Source: Sutcliffiella horikoshii
GTDB lineage: Bacteria; Bacillota; Bacilli; Bacillales; Bacillaceae_I
Direction of reading: 5' to 3'
DNA length: 64,000 nt
Assembly: GCA_001636495.1 (NCBI GenBank)
Contig: KV440964.1
Coordinates: 1,628,666 to 1,692,665 of the forward strand
Part shown: positions 10,911 to 20,162 of the stretch, piece after piece
Layout: every line of letters begins with the position of its first letter
How positions within the stretch are numbered: the stretch's first letter is position 1
Translations under genes and position numbers: made by a program
Notes under the pieces: model-generated
Seen by the model: only the letters and a program-made list of their open reading frames with translations
The model's database searches: none
What the model was told of the DNA's origin: nothing

Positions 10911-11372
10911 ATGTTTAGTCAAGCTACCTTGTTTTTACTGATACTTCTTTTAATAGGTTTTATTGCGAAAAATCCATCATTGATGTTTGCTGTTGCAGTA
11001 TTGCTTGTTATTAAGGTTATTGGTTTGGATAATAAAGTATTCCCTTATCTTCAGTCTAAAGGAATCAATTGGGGAGTAACAATTATTACCATTGCCGTTC
11101 TGGTCCCGATTGCTACAGGCGACATAGGGTTCAAGCAGTTGCAGGAAGCGTTGAAATCTTCTTATGCTTGGGTGGCGCTTGGTGCAGGGATAGCGGTAGC
11201 ACTTATTGCAAAAAGCGGTTTGACCCTGCTTGCCAATGATCCGCATATTACCACTGCGCTCGTGTTTGGTACCATACTTGCAGTTTCCTTGTTCAATGGG
11301 GTGGCGGTTGGTCCGTTGATAGGTGCAGGAATCGCGTATATGGCAATGAAGGTAGTGGGGTATTTCACATAG
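10911..11372 (+). CDS. ytwI: DUF441 membrane protein YtwI
   Basis: The 153-residue, very hydrophobic protein has four predicted TM segments (about 2-30, 40-60, 78-100, 110-150) and the DUF441 pattern (LLLIGFIAKNPSL, SKGINWGVTIITIAVLVPIATGDI, GTILAVSLFNGVAVGPLIGAGIAY). No biochemical role is known. It is transcribed divergently from ytvI and lies upstream of citZ, as in B. subtilis. Confidence 0.88.
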   Translation: MFSQATLFLLILLLIGFIAKNPSLMFAVAVLLVIKVIGLDNKVFPYLQSKGINWGVTIITIAVLVPIATGDIGFKQLQEALKSSYAWVALGAGIAVALIAKSGLTLLANDPHITTALVFGTILAVSLFNGVAVGPLIGAGIAYMAMKVVGYFT

Positions 11373-11569
11373 TGGATTTTTCACAAATTGTTTTTTCGTA
11401 ATAATATTTTTTGCAGGACTTTCCTTCTTTTCATTCACAAAAGACTGAAAATTGTTTATAATAAGGACAAGGACACTTCCTTCCTACTTAGCAAGAGAAA
11501 CATTGTTCGCCGAAAATGCGCGCACACCCATGAATATAGTGGATATGGCGCTTATTTTTATGAATGGAA

Positions 11570-11584
11570 ATGTAAGCATTTTCT
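11570..11584 (+). promoter_or_regulatory. Possible CcpA cre upstream of citZ
   Basis: ATGTAAGCATTTTCT matches the cre pattern WTGNAANCGNWNNCW except for A in place of the central G. citZ is repressed by CcpA in B. subtilis, which supports the reading. Confidence 0.45.
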
Positions 11585-11603
11585 TAGTTTGCTAGATTCT
11601 GAA

Positions 11604-11631
11604 TTGATAAATTACTCTAAATATTTATACA
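11604..11631 (+). promoter_or_regulatory. Likely SigA promoter of citZ
   Basis: TTGATA (11604) and TATACA (11626) with a 16 bp spacer, about 90 bp ahead of the start codon. Confidence 0.5.
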
Positions 11632-11726
11632 GAGATATGATTTTTATCATTATGTTGAGCAAGCGTTCGGGTGAACAATGGTAGATAAGGATTTGGGGGA
11701 ATTTTCACATAAAGGAGAGGTTTCAA

Positions 11727-12845
11727 ATGACAACAACTAAAGGTCTAGAAGGAATTGTAGCAACGACTTCTGCTATCAGTTCTATTATTGACGACACATT
11801 AACGTATGTTGGCTACAACATTGATGACTTAGCAGATCATGCTAGCTTCGAAGAGGTAATCTATCTTTTATGGCATCAAAAACTGCCTAACAAAGAAGAG
11901 TTAGCTTCCCTTAAGAAGGAAATTGCAGAAAATGCTGCGCTTCCTGAAGAAGTGATCAACCATTTCAAAACGTACCCAATCGATAAAGTTCATCCAATGG
12001 CTGCTCTTCGTACTGCGGTATCTTTACTTGGTCTATATGATGCAGAAGCTGACAATATGGATCCGGAAGTAAACTACCATAAAGCTGTACGTCTTCAAGC
12101 TAAAATGCCAACAATTGTGACAGCGTTCTCAAGAATCCGTAAAGGATTAGACCCGATTGCGCCAAGAACAGATTTAGGCATGGCAGCTAACTTCTTATAC
12201 ATGTTAACTGGTGAAGAGCCATCTGAGATTGCAATCGAAGCATTCAACAAAGCGTTAGTGCTTCACGCAGACCATGAGTTGAATGCATCTACTTTCACTG
12301 CACGTGTATGTGTAGCGACTTTATCTGATGTTTACTCTGGTGTTACTGCTGCAATCGGAGCGTTAAAAGGTCCATTGCATGGTGGAGCGAACGAAGCAGT
12401 AATGAAGATGCTTTCTGAAATCGGGGAAGTGGAAAATGCGGAAAGCTATATCCGTGAAAAGCTTGCGAACAAAGAAAAAATCATGGGCTTCGGTCACCGT
12501 GTATATCGTCAGGGAGACCCTCGCGCGAAGCATCTGCGTGAAATGTCCGAAAAACTTACACATCTGACAGGACAACCAAAATGGTATGAAATGTCCGTGA
12601 AAGTGGAAGAGGTTGTTACATCAGAAAAGCCGCTTCCACCAAATGTTGATTTCTACAGTGCATCTGTATACCACTCTTTAGGAATTGACCATGACCTGTT
12701 CACACCAATCTTCGCTGTGAGCCGTGTATCCGGTTGGTTGGCGCATATCTTGGAGCAGTATTCCAACAACCGCCTGATCCGTCCTCGTGCCGATTACACA
12801 GGACCTGGCAAACAGGATTATGTACCAATTGATAAACGTAGCTAA
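11727..12845 (+). CDS. citZ: Citrate synthase
   Basis: The 372-residue enzyme condenses acetyl-CoA and oxaloacetate into citrate, the entry step of the TCA cycle. Catalytic landmarks are HADHELNASTF, GFGHRVYRQGDPRA and DFYSASVYHSLGI, supplying the two histidines and the aspartate. Length and gene order (citZ-icd-mdh) match B. subtilis CitZ, the main citrate synthase. AAAGGAGAGG precedes the ATG. Confidence 0.97.
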   Translation: MTTTKGLEGIVATTSAISSIIDDTLTYVGYNIDDLADHASFEEVIYLLWHQKLPNKEELASLKKEIAENAALPEEVINHFKTYPIDKVHPMAALRTAVSLLGLYDAEADNMDPEVNYHKAVRLQAKMPTIVTAFSRIRKGLDPIAPRTDLGMAANFLYMLTGEEPSEIAIEAFNKALVLHADHELNASTFTARVCVATLSDVYSGVTAAIGALKGPLHGGANEAVMKMLSEIGEVENAESYIREKLANKEKIMGFGHRVYRQGDPRAKHLREMSEKLTHLTGQPKWYEMSVKVEEVVTSEKPLPPNVDFYSASVYHSLGIDHDLFTPIFAVSRVSGWLAHILEQYSNNRLIRPRADYTGPGKQDYVPIDKRS

Positions 12846-12883
12846 TATAGATATCTCGCAACAAGCGACATTGAGTGAATTTT

Positions 12884-12892
12884 TGCTATAAT
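12884..12892 (+). promoter_or_regulatory. Possible extended -10 promoter for icd
   Basis: TGCTATAAT at 12884-12892 is a full extended -10 about 70 bp before icd. No good -35 accompanies it. It would allow icd-mdh transcription apart from citZ. Confidence 0.4.
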
Positions 12893-12959
12893 ACAAGGGG
12901 AGGGGAAATCCCTTTCCCTGAATAACTAATGTCATCATATTTCTTAGGAGGTTTTTACT

Positions 12960-14228
12960 TTGACACAAGGAACAAAAATTACTGTTACAGATGGCGTACT
13001 AAATGTACCTAATAATCCAATCATTCCATTCATCGAAGGAGACGGAATTGGTCCTGATATTTGGGCTTCTGCATCCCGTGTTTTAGAAGCTGCTGTTGAA
13101 AAAGCATATAATGGTGAAAAGGAAATTGTTTGGAAAGAAGTATTGGCTGGAGAAAAAGCATTCAACCAAACTGGTGAATGGTTACCAAGTCAAACACTTG
13201 ATGATATCCGCGAGTACATAATTGCAATCAAAGGACCTCTAACTACTCCAGTTGGTGGAGGAATCCGTTCTCTTAACGTGGCTTTACGTCAAGAGTTGGA
13301 CCTTTTCACATGCTTACGTCCTGTTCGTTATTTCCAAGGAGTTCCTTCTCCTATTAAACGCCCAGAAGACACTGACATGGTTATTTTCCGTGAAAATACA
13401 GAAGATATCTATGCTGGTATCGAGTATGCAAAAGGTTCTGAAGAAGTAGAAAAGCTAATCAATTTCCTTCAAACTGAAATGGGAGTTAACAAGATTCGTT
13501 TCCCTGAAACTTCCGGTATCGGAATCAAGCCGGTATCTGAAGAAGGTACTTCCCGTCTTGTTCGCGGTGCAATCAACTATGCGATCGAGCATGGCCGTAA
13601 ATCTGTAACACTAGTTCACAAAGGAAACATCATGAAGTTCACTGAGGGTGCTTTCAAAAACTGGGGTTACGAGCTAGCTGAAAAAGAATTCGGCGATAAA
13701 GTATTCACTTGGGCACAATATGACCGTATCGCGGAAGCGGAAGGTAAAGATGCTGCAAATAAAGCGCAAGAAGCTGCAGAAGCAGAAGGAAAGATCCTAG
13801 TGAAGGATTCCATTGCTGATATCTTCTTACAACAAATTCTTACTCGTCCAAAAGAGTTCGATGTTGTTGCTACTATGAACTTGAACGGTGACTACATCTC
13901 TGATGCACTAGCTGCACAAGTAGGTGGAATCGGAATTGCTCCAGGAGCAAACATCAACTACGAAACTGGTCACGCAATTTTCGAAGCGACACATGGTACT
14001 GCTCCGAAATATGCTGGTCTTGATAAAGTAAACCCATCTTCTGTTATCCTTTCCGGTGTATTAATGCTTGAGCACCTTGGTTGGACAGAAGCTGCTCAAC
14101 TTGTAGTAGATGCTATGGAAAAATCCATCGCTTCTAAAGTAGTAACTTACGACTTTGCCCGTCTAATGGACGGCGCAACAGAAGTAAAATGCTCCGAGTT
14201 TGGCGACGAACTAATCAAAAACATGTAA
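12960..14228 (+). CDS. icd: Isocitrate dehydrogenase (NADP type)
   Basis: The 422-residue enzyme converts isocitrate to 2-oxoglutarate with NADPH. The substrate-binding serine segment [17 protein letters not shown], the [13 protein letters not shown] motif, the long insertion typical of the Bacillus enzyme, and [25 protein letters not shown] are all present. Start is TTG at 12960, with TTAGGAGG nine bases upstream. It is the middle gene of the citZ-icd-mdh cluster. Confidence 0.97.
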   Translation: MTQGTKITVTDGVLNVPNNPIIPFIEGDGIGPDIWASASRVLEAAVEKAYNGEKEIVWKEVLAGEKAFNQTGEWLPSQTLDDIREYIIAIKGPLTTPVGGGIRSLNVALRQELDLFTCLRPVRYFQGVPSPIKRPEDTDMVIFRENTEDIYAGIEYAKGSEEVEKLINFLQTEMGVNKIRFPETSGIGIKPVSEEGTSRLVRGAINYAIEHGRKSVTLVHKGNIMKFTEGAFKNWGYELAEKEFGDKVFTWAQYDRIAEAEGKDAANKAQEAAEAEGKILVKDSIADIFLQQILTRPKEFDVVATMNLNGDYISDALAAQVGGIGIAPGANINYETGHAIFEATHGTAPKYAGLDKVNPSSVILSGVLMLEHLGWTEAAQLVVDAMEKSIASKVVTYDFARLMDGATEVKCSEFGDELIKNM

Positions 14229-14296
14229 TTTCTAAAAAGCAAAAACTCTTGACGGGTTTTTGCTTTTTGAAAATAAGTACTGTTTGTACGATTTTC

Positions 14297-14428
14297 TAGC
14301 TGTTGATTGGAGCAAAAGGCGGAGACTCCAGTGGGGGAGTAGCGACAATGTTGAGACCCCGCAGGCGAAGCCGAGGAGGCTCAAGGTCGCCCCACGGAAA
14401 GCGAAGCCATTTGCGGAAATCAACAGCG
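14297..14428 (+). repeat. Palindromic repeat, copy 1 (between icd and mdh)
   Basis: About 132 bp bounded by CTGTTGATT and AATCAACAG, with inner pairs GCAAAAGGC/GCCATTTGC and GCGAC..TTGAG/CTCAA..GTCGC. It sits inside the citZ-icd-mdh cluster and ends about 30 bp before the mdh ribosome site. Confidence 0.9.
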
Positions 14429-14466
14429 GTGTAAGGAATACATTAATAGGTTAGGGAGGAATGAAT

Positions 14467-15405
14467 ATGACAATGAGACGTAAAAAGGTATCGGTAATCG
14501 GTGGAGGCTTTACAGGCGCAACCACAGCATTCTTACTCGCACAAAAAGAACTTGCAGATGTTGTACTAGTAGATATTCCGCAAATGGAGAACCCTACTAA
14601 AGGAAAAGCCTTAGATATGTTAGAAGCAGGTCCTGTTCAAGGATTTGATGCAAACATCACTGGTACATCCAACTATGAAGATACAGCCAATTCCGATATC
14701 GTTGTCATAACAGCCGGAATCGCCCGTAAACCAGGTATGAGCCGTGACGACCTTGTAACTACCAATCAGAACATCATGAAAAGCGTAACAAGAGAAATTG
14801 TCAAACATTCTCCTGATTGCTATATCATCGTGTTGACTAACCCGGTAGATGCGATGACATACACAGTATTCAAAGAGTCTGGCTTCCCTAAGAACAGAGT
14901 TATTGGTCAGTCCGGTGTACTTGATACGGCTCGTTTCCGTACTTTCGTATCCCAAGAACTAAACCTTTCCGTCAAGGACGTAACCGGATTCGTATTAGGT
15001 GGCCATGGCGATGACATGGTTCCACTTGTCCGCTACTCCTATGCGGGTGGGATTCCACTAGAAACATTACTTCCTAAAGATCGTCTGGATGCGATTGTGG
15101 AAAGAACCAGAAAAGGTGGCGGGGAAATCGTCAACCTTCTTGGTAACGGTAGTGCCTACTATGCTCCTGCAGCCTCCATGGTGGAAATGGTAGAAGCGAT
15201 CCTTAAAGATCAACGCCGTATCCTTCCATCCATTGCATACCTTGAAGGGGAATATGGACATGAGGGAATCTATCTTGGTGTACCGACTATCTTGGGTGCT
15301 GGTGGAATCGAGAAGATTATCGAATTAGAATTGACAGAAGATGAAAAAGCTGCACTTTCCAAATCTGTCGAATCCGTCAAAAATGTCATGAATGTCCTAT
15401 CCTGA
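14467..15405 (+). CDS. mdh: Malate dehydrogenase (LDH-like type)
   Basis: The 312-residue enzyme oxidises malate to oxaloacetate with NAD. It has the NAD loop GGGFTGAT, substrate loop [11 protein letters not shown], and catalytic histidine in [15 protein letters not shown] start at the ATG at 14467, because GGGAGGA at 14454-14460 directly abuts the upstream ATG at 14461 and leaves no spacer. No terminator is visible after the stop; a palindromic repeat follows within 40 bp. Confidence 0.95.
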   Translation: MTMRRKKVSVIGGGFTGATTAFLLAQKELADVVLVDIPQMENPTKGKALDMLEAGPVQGFDANITGTSNYEDTANSDIVVITAGIARKPGMSRDDLVTTNQNIMKSVTREIVKHSPDCYIIVLTNPVDAMTYTVFKESGFPKNRVIGQSGVLDTARFRTFVSQELNLSVKDVTGFVLGGHGDDMVPLVRYSYAGGIPLETLLPKDRLDAIVERTRKGGGEIVNLLGNGSAYYAPAASMVEMVEAILKDQRRILPSIAYLEGEYGHEGIYLGVPTILGAGGIEKIIELELTEDEKAALSKSVESVKNVMNVLS

Positions 15406-15440
15406 AATCATTAAGAGGACGTAAGAAATATTAAGAATTT

Positions 15441-15570
15441 CTAGCTGTTGATTGGAGCACAGGGCGAAGACTCCTGAGGGAGATAGCGGTAGATTGAGAC
15501 CCCGCAACGAAGTGAGGAGGCTCAAGCACCGCCCCTAGGAAAGCGAAGCTCGGTGCGGAAATCAACAGGG
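15441..15570 (+). repeat. Palindromic repeat, copy 2 (after mdh)
   Basis: CTGTTGATT ... AATCAACAG ends, with inner GCAC/GTGC and GCGGT/ACCGC pairs. Same orientation as copy 1, about 1.1 kb away. Confidence 0.9.
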
Positions 15571-15631
15571 GTGTATAACAGAAGAATATAACTAATTCGG
15601 GGAATTCTTTCCCCCATTTTTTACCACACTA

Positions 15632-15647
15632 TTGTAAACGTTTACAA
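15632..15647. promoter_or_regulatory. Perfect palindromic cre (CcpA site)
   Basis: TTGTAAACGTTTACAA is a perfect 16 bp palindrome that fits the CcpA cre consensus (TGWAANCGNTNWCA). It lies 42 bp ahead of the MaoC-like gene. No clear promoter is seen downstream, so it could block an upstream promoter or act as a roadblock to read-through from mdh. Confidence 0.85.
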
Positions 15648-15689
15648 AGAAACAAAGGGTATTTTCCAACATCAACAGGGGGTGTCTAT

Positions 15690-16166
15690 ATGTTACTTGG
15701 TAAAAAGAGAAAGCTTGGAAGAAAACTAGCAGAAATCCAAGTGGGAGAAAAGCTAGAGTTAACCGAAAAAATAGAAGATAAAGACCTACTACTTTATCTT
15801 GGTCTAACAAACGACGCGAACCCACTATATATTCAGCACGATTATGCATCCCAAACTCCTTTCAAAAAACCGATTGTTCCTAGCATCATGCTTACCGGGA
15901 TCATTACGTCAGCTGTTTCCAAATACTTACCAGGACCTGGGAGCCATGTCGTCAGCCAAGATATTGCCTTTCCAAAGCCTGTCTATCATTACGGAACCGT
16001 AGAGTTCCTTTTTGAAGTGGTGGAGGTCAATGATCACGATCACAGTATTATTATGAGTGTTCATGGAACCAACGAAGATAACCAGACGGTTGCAAAAGGT
16101 TCCATCACGGTCTGCCCGCCACATCGCCTCGAACCGATGGAAAGCAGTGCAATGGAAAACTTTTAA
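15690..16166 (+). CDS. MaoC-like hotdog-fold protein lacking the usual catalytic histidine
   Basis: The 158-residue protein has the MaoC/R-hydratase pattern: NDANPLYIQHDYASQTPFKKPIV at 41-63, then a hotdog helix and strands. In active PhaJ-type (R)-enoyl-CoA hydratases the motif is D-x-N-P-L-H with catalytic Asp and His. Here D42 is kept, but the His position is Y47 and the downstream HGM is PSI. It may bind acyl-CoA without hydratase activity, or use other residues. A perfect cre upstream predicts glucose repression. B. subtilis has no such gene between mdh and phoP. Confidence 0.75.
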   Translation: MLLGKKRKLGRKLAEIQVGEKLELTEKIEDKDLLLYLGLTNDANPLYIQHDYASQTPFKKPIVPSIMLTGIITSAVSKYLPGPGSHVVSQDIAFPKPVYHYGTVEFLFEVVEVNDHDHSIIMSVHGTNEDNQTVAKGSITVCPPHRLEPMESSAMENF

Positions 16167-16195
16167 AAAAGAGCTGAAAGTAAGCTCTTTTTTTT
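16165..16195 (+). terminator. Terminator after the MaoC-like gene
   Basis: AAAAGAGCT and AGCTCTTTT with a 7-base loop, continuing into T residues. Confidence 0.87.
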
Positions 16196-16355
16196 GTGCA
16201 CTTTGGATTTCTTTGCAAGGCTAAAGACTTCCGCTCTTCTATATTGTGATGAATAATGTTTACGTGTAAAATGGAAAAGTAAAGATAGATAAATAATAGA
16301 ATTGGCACTAGGATGAAAAAATAGGGTTTTCCAAAACAGTTGGTGGAGGAAAAGA

Positions 16356-17081
16356 ATGAATAAGAAAATTCTTATAGTAGACGACGAACAATCCATTGTG
16401 ACATTGTTACAGTATAATTTGCAACAAGCAGGCTATGATGTTTCCGTGGCGATGGATGGAGAAGAAGGCTTAAATAAGGCAATGAAAGAACAGTTTGACA
16501 TGATTGTGCTTGATCTAATGCTTCCGAAGAAAGATGGCATTGAAGTTTGCAAGGAGCTTAGACAGCACAAGATTCATACACCGATTCTGATGCTCACTGC
16601 AAAAGATGATGAATTTGATAAGGTTCTTGGTCTGGAACTTGGCGCAGATGATTATATGACAAAGCCTTTCAGTCCGAGGGAAGTGGTCGCGAGGGTCAAA
16701 GCGATTCTTCGAAGAATGCAACAGCAAGCTACAGTTACAGATATCCCGAAGGAAGAAGATACTACCGAGAAGATTGTGATTGGGGACGTGAAAATTCTCC
16801 CAGAACACTATGAAGCATTTTTCCGTGAGGAACGCTTGGAACTGACTCCAAAAGAGTTTGAGCTTCTTGTCTATCTATCCAAAAATAAAGGAAGAGTTCT
16901 GACGAGAGACCAATTGCTCAGTGCGGTCTGGAACTATGATTTTGCCGGGGATACACGTATTGTGGATGTCCATATTAGTCATTTACGTGAAAAAATAGAA
17001 ACCGACACGAAAAAACCTACATATATAAAAACGATAAGAGGTCTGGGGTACAAACTGGAGGAACCAAAATTACATGAATAG
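16356..17081 (+). CDS. phoP: Phosphate-response regulator PhoP
   Basis: A 241-residue OmpR-type response regulator. The receiver domain (1-120) has the DD pair at 9-10, phosphoacceptor D53 and the KPF lysine. The C-terminal winged helix (about 140-235) contains ELTPKEFELLVYLSKN and DTRIVDVHISHLREKIE. In Bacillus, PhoP binds tandem TTAACA-like hexamers to switch phosphate-starvation genes. It overlaps phoR by 8 bp. A PhoP box of the expected form lies just after phoR. Confidence 0.96.
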   Translation: MNKKILIVDDEQSIVTLLQYNLQQAGYDVSVAMDGEEGLNKAMKEQFDMIVLDLMLPKKDGIEVCKELRQHKIHTPILMLTAKDDEFDKVLGLELGADDYMTKPFSPREVVARVKAILRRMQQQATVTDIPKEEDTTEKIVIGDVKILPEHYEAFFREERLELTPKEFELLVYLSKNKGRVLTRDQLLSAVWNYDFAGDTRIVDVHISHLREKIETDTKKPTYIKTIRGLGYKLEEPKLHE

Positions 17082-18843
17082 GTTCCGTTCCAGACTGCTT
17101 TTTGCACTCATCACCTTGATCATCGTGGTGCTTGTGTGCCTTGGATTGTTACTTGGTCAACTTTTCAAAACCTTTTATTTGAACACGTTCAATCAAAGGC
17201 TGGTAAAAGAAACGAACCTGGTGACGATGCTAGTGGAAGAGGAGAACAACATTACCCCTGAACTACAGAAGCATTTAAAGGACGTCAGCGGAACGTTAGC
17301 TGCTAGAATCAGTATTACTGATAAAGATGGAATCGTTCTCTTTGATACAGATGGTATTTCTCCGAGAGGTGAGGATTCCCATCAGGATATCATAAAAGAT
17401 ACGGTTCAAAACAATAAAGACAGAGACCGTATTTTTTATGAGCAGAATAATGAGCTTTACTATTATGGTAGCTCCATTACAAGAGACGGAGTTCGGGATG
17501 GTTATGTCATGCTGAGCACTCCGATAGATTCCTTGCAAAGGGTGAATCAACAGATCTGGGGGTTGCTTATTGCAAGTCTCGGAGCGGCGTTTGTGGTGAT
17601 TTTGCTGCTAGGTGTTCGAATCACCTCCCAATATACGAGGCCAATTGAGTCTGCAACAAAAGTGGCAATGGAGCTTGCCAAAGGAAACTATAAGGCGAGA
17701 ACCTTTGAAGAACATGTGGATGAAACAGGGATGCTGAGTCAATCCATCAATATCCTGGCAAGAAATCTTCAAGATATGACCAAAGCCCAAGAGATGCAGC
17801 AGGATAGGCTTCGTACCCTTATTGAGAGCATGGGGAGCGGATTGATCTTGATTGACGGTCGCGGCTATGTGAATCTTATTAACAGGGCCTTTAAGGACAC
17901 ATTTGACGCAGATCCTTCCGAATATTTATATCGATTATACTATGAAGCGATTGAACATAAAGAAATAGTCACCTTGATAGAAGAGATATTCATGACCGAA
18001 GTGAATGTCCGCAAGCAGTTGCTCTTGACTCTTAAAATTGAAAGAAGACATTTTGAAGTGTATGGTGCCCCTATTATCGGCATCAATGATGAGTGGAAAG
18101 GAATTGTTCTTGTTTTCCATGATATATCGGAATTGAAGAAGCTCGAGCAGATGAGAAAAGACTTTGTTGCCAATGTTTCACATGAATTAAAAACACCTAT
18201 AACCTCCATAAAAGGTTTCTCGGAAACGTTGCTCGATGGTGCAATGAATGACAAGGACACCTTGGAGTATTTCTTGTCCATCATCTTAAAAGAGAGCGAT
18301 AGGCTACAATCCCTGATTGAAGACCTGCTCGACCTTTCCAAAATTGAAAAACAAGGCTTCAAATTGAATCCGGGTTATATCGAGATCAATGGGATATTAA
18401 AAGAGATTTTTGTGATCCTCGAAGGGAAAGCAAAGGAGAAGGAAATAGAGCTTGTCCTTAAGAGACCGCAAAAAGACTTATTTTTATTAGCTGATTCCTC
18501 CAGGGTGAAACAGGTTTTCATTAATCTTATTAACAATGCCATCGCCTATACACCGGCCGGTGGAGAAGTGAGGGTGAAAGTGGAAGAGGTCGGAGAAGAG
18601 ATAGTGATAGTGGTTTCGGATACAGGGATTGGAATGGAAAAAGAAGAAATTCCTAGAATCTTTGAGCGCTTTTACAGAGTGGATAAAGCACGCAGTCGGA
18701 ACTCGGGTGGTACAGGACTTGGCTTGGCCATCGTCAAGCATATAGTAGAAGCCCATCACGGAAGTATTTCTGTAAAGAGTAAATTGAATAAGGGCACTAC
18801 CTTTACGGTAAAATTGTCTAAAGAAAACAAAGATTTACAATAG
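17074..18843 (+). CDS. phoR: Phosphate-sensing sensor histidine kinase PhoR
   Basis: The 589-residue membrane kinase phosphorylates PhoP when phosphate is scarce. TM1 is about residues 8-30, an extracytoplasmic domain runs to about 155, and TM2 is about 158-185. A HAMP linker and a PAS domain follow. The HisKA box VSHELKTPITS has H370, and the ATPase domain shows NLINNAI, DTGIGM and GGTGLGLAI. Length and order match B. subtilis PhoR. The final codons overlap the first hexamer of the PhoP box. Confidence 0.96.
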   Translation: MNRFRSRLLFALITLIIVVLVCLGLLLGQLFKTFYLNTFNQRLVKETNLVTMLVEEENNITPELQKHLKDVSGTLAARISITDKDGIVLFDTDGISPRGEDSHQDIIKDTVQNNKDRDRIFYEQNNELYYYGSSITRDGVRDGYVMLSTPIDSLQRVNQQIWGLLIASLGAAFVVILLLGVRITSQYTRPIESATKVAMELAKGNYKARTFEEHVDETGMLSQSINILARNLQDMTKAQEMQQDRLRTLIESMGSGLILIDGRGYVNLINRAFKDTFDADPSEYLYRLYYEAIEHKEIVTLIEEIFMTEVNVRKQLLLTLKIERRHFEVYGAPIIGINDEWKGIVLVFHDISELKKLEQMRKDFVANVSHELKTPITSIKGFSETLLDGAMNDKDTLEYFLSIILKESDRLQSLIEDLLDLSKIEKQGFKLNPGYIEINGILKEIFVILEGKAKEKEIELVLKRPQKDLFLLADSSRVKQVFINLINNAIAYTPAGGEVRVKVEEVGEEIVIVVSDTGIGMEKEEIPRIFERFYRVDKARSRNSGGTGLGLAIVKHIVEAHHGSISVKSKLNKGTTFTVKLSKENKDLQ

Positions 18844-18890
18844 CTTTACACACCTTTCATAACACCTTAACAAAGCTTTGTTAATATAAT
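18834..18890 (+). promoter_or_regulatory. PhoP box and promoter directly after phoR
   Basis: Four hexamers of the form TT(A/T/C)A(C/T)A lie at an exact 11 bp step: TTTACA 18834, TTTACA 18845, TTCATA 18856 and TTAACA 18867. A -10 TATAAT follows at 18885-18890. This is the layout of PhoP-activated promoters in B. subtilis (hexamers split by 5 bp, one per helical turn). The expected start is near 18897. The first hexamer overlaps the end of phoR. Confidence 0.75.
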
Positions 18891-18896
18891 CTATGA

Positions 18897-18970
18897 AAAC
18901 CCCTTCATCCAAGGAGCCAATTTTGGAAGAGGAGAGAGCCCACCCTGCTCTCTCCTTCTTTTTGTTTTTC
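18897..18970 (+). ncRNA. Candidate PhoP-activated small RNA of about 70 nt
   Basis: A transcript from the PhoP-box promoter would meet a strong terminator within about 75 bases: GGAGAGAGC pairs with GCTCTCTCC (18931-18957), then TTCTTTTTGTTTTT. The ATG at 18894 opens a 46-codon frame that runs through the terminator into a repeat with no ribosome site, so I favour an RNA. The same hairpin would end the phoPR transcript. It could also be an attenuator ahead of hflK. Confidence 0.5.
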
Positions 18971-18979
18971 CCATTAAGC

Positions 18980-19113
18980 ACCGCTGTTGCTTTTCGCAAA
19001 AAGGCTTCGCTTTCCGCGGGGCGACCTTGAGCCTCCTCACTTCGTTGCGGGGTCTTAAGATTGTCGCTACTCTCCCGCAGGAGTCTTCGCCTTTTGCTTC
19101 AAGCACCAGCTAG
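18980..19113 (-). repeat. Palindromic repeat, copy 3 (reverse, before hflK)
   Basis: Reverse-oriented copy with the GCGAC..TTAAG / CTCAA..GTCGC inner pairs. The outer arms are diverged. Confidence 0.85.
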
Positions 19114-19193
19114 AAATCTTTAGAAATAATGAAACTTTCCCCCACATCGTACGTATAAATCAACGAGAAACAAAAAAAGGGGAGAATACAACA

Positions 19194-20162
19194 TTGATAA
19201 GTTTAAAACGCATTTATATGACCGTATTTCTTGTGGTCCTTGCTGCGGTTATCGGGTCAGTTGCCTTGACATCCTGGTACACAGTCGACCAGTCTGAACA
19301 AGCAGTCATCCTGACATTCGGTAAAGTGGAAGAAGGAATCAGTGAGCCAGGACTACATTTCAAGATGCCTTGGCCGATCCAGGACGTCAAAAAATTGTCC
19401 AAGGAGACATTCAGTTTACAATTCGGCTATGAAGAAAAAAATGGAGAAATAGTTGAATTCACCAATGATACAAAAATGATTACAGGGGACGAAAATATCG
19501 TGTTAGCAGATATGGTCGTCATGTGGAAAATAAGCGAACCAGGAAAATACTTATTTAATAGTGATGATCCACAAGCTGTTCTATATAATGCTACTTCCGC
19601 ATCTTTAAGAAGTATTATCGGAAGCACGCAGATTGATGAAGCACTGACTTCTGGAAAAGCACAGATTGAAGTCGAGGTTTTCGATCTTCTTACATCCCTT
19701 ATGGAAACCTATGATATTGGTATTGCTGTCACATCTGTCAATCTTCAAGATGTGGAACTGCCGAATGCTGAGGTACGTAAAGCTTTTACGGACGTGACAG
19801 ATGCACGTGAAATGGAGAACACCAAAAACAATGAAGCGAAAAGATATAAAAACCAGCGCATGAATGAAGCAGAAGGGGAAAAAGACGCTATCATTTCCAA
19901 AGCAGAAGGGGAAAAGGCAGCAAGAATTGAGCGTGCACGTGGAGACGTGGCAAAATTCAACTCCTTATACAATGAATACGTGAATGCTCCGGAACTGACA
20001 AAGAAGCGTCTAATTTTGGAAACGATGGAAGAAGTATTACCATATGCTGAGATCTATATTATGAATGATGACGGCAATACGATGAAATACTTCCCGCTCC
20101 GCACGGAAAACCCTGCACCAAAACCACCAGCGAACCCGGAAGGAAGTGGGAACAATGAGTGA
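19194..20162 (+). CDS. hflK: HflK-like SPFH membrane protein
   Basis: The 322-residue protein has one N-terminal TM (about 7-27), a PHB/SPFH domain (YTVDQSEQAVILTFGKVEEGISEPGLHFKMPWPIQDV), a charged EA-rich coiled coil (about 195-255) and a Pro-rich tail. With HflC it forms a membrane ring that in E. coli encloses and regulates the FtsH protease. Start is TTG at 19194 after AAAGGGGAG. The downstream hflC start overlaps its end. B. subtilis has no gene between phoR and polA. Confidence 0.88.
   Translation: MISLKRIYMTVFLVVLAAVIGSVALTSWYTVDQSEQAVILTFGKVEEGISEPGLHFKMPWPIQDVKKLSKETFSLQFGYEEKNGEIVEFTNDTKMITGDENIVLADMVVMWKISEPGKYLFNSDDPQAVLYNATSASLRSIIGSTQIDEALTSGKAQIEVEVFDLLTSLMETYDIGIAVTSVNLQDVELPNAEVRKAFTDVTDAREMENTKNNEAKRYKNQRMNEAEGEKDAIISKAEGEKAARIERARGDVAKFNSLYNEYVNAPELTKKRLILETMEEVLPYAEIYIMNDDGNTMKYFPLRTENPAPKPPANPEGSGNNE

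Larger units (their letters stand above)
11373..11726. other. Intergenic region upstream of citZ
   Basis: 354 bp without a convincing gene. It holds a near-consensus cre, a SigA-like promoter and the citZ ribosome site. The reading frame at 11388-11684 has no usable ribosome site or recognisable protein pattern. A short dyad ATGAT-4-ATCAT lies at about 11637-11650; its meaning is unclear. Confidence 0.6.

Noticed and set aside
11388-11684. 98-residue frame upstream of citZ
   Set aside because: No ribosome site, no recognisable pattern, and it overlaps the citZ promoter and cre.
16245-16275. cre-like sequence upstream of phoP (TGTTTACGTGTAAAA)
   Set aside because: At least three departures from the consensus; too weak to list, although phoPR is CcpA-controlled in B. 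subtilis.
18870-18887. Perfect palindrome TTAACAAAGCTTTGTTAA as a separate operator
   Set aside because: Its left half is the fourth PhoP hexamer and its right half abuts the -10. I cannot separate it from the PhoP box, so it is not listed independently.
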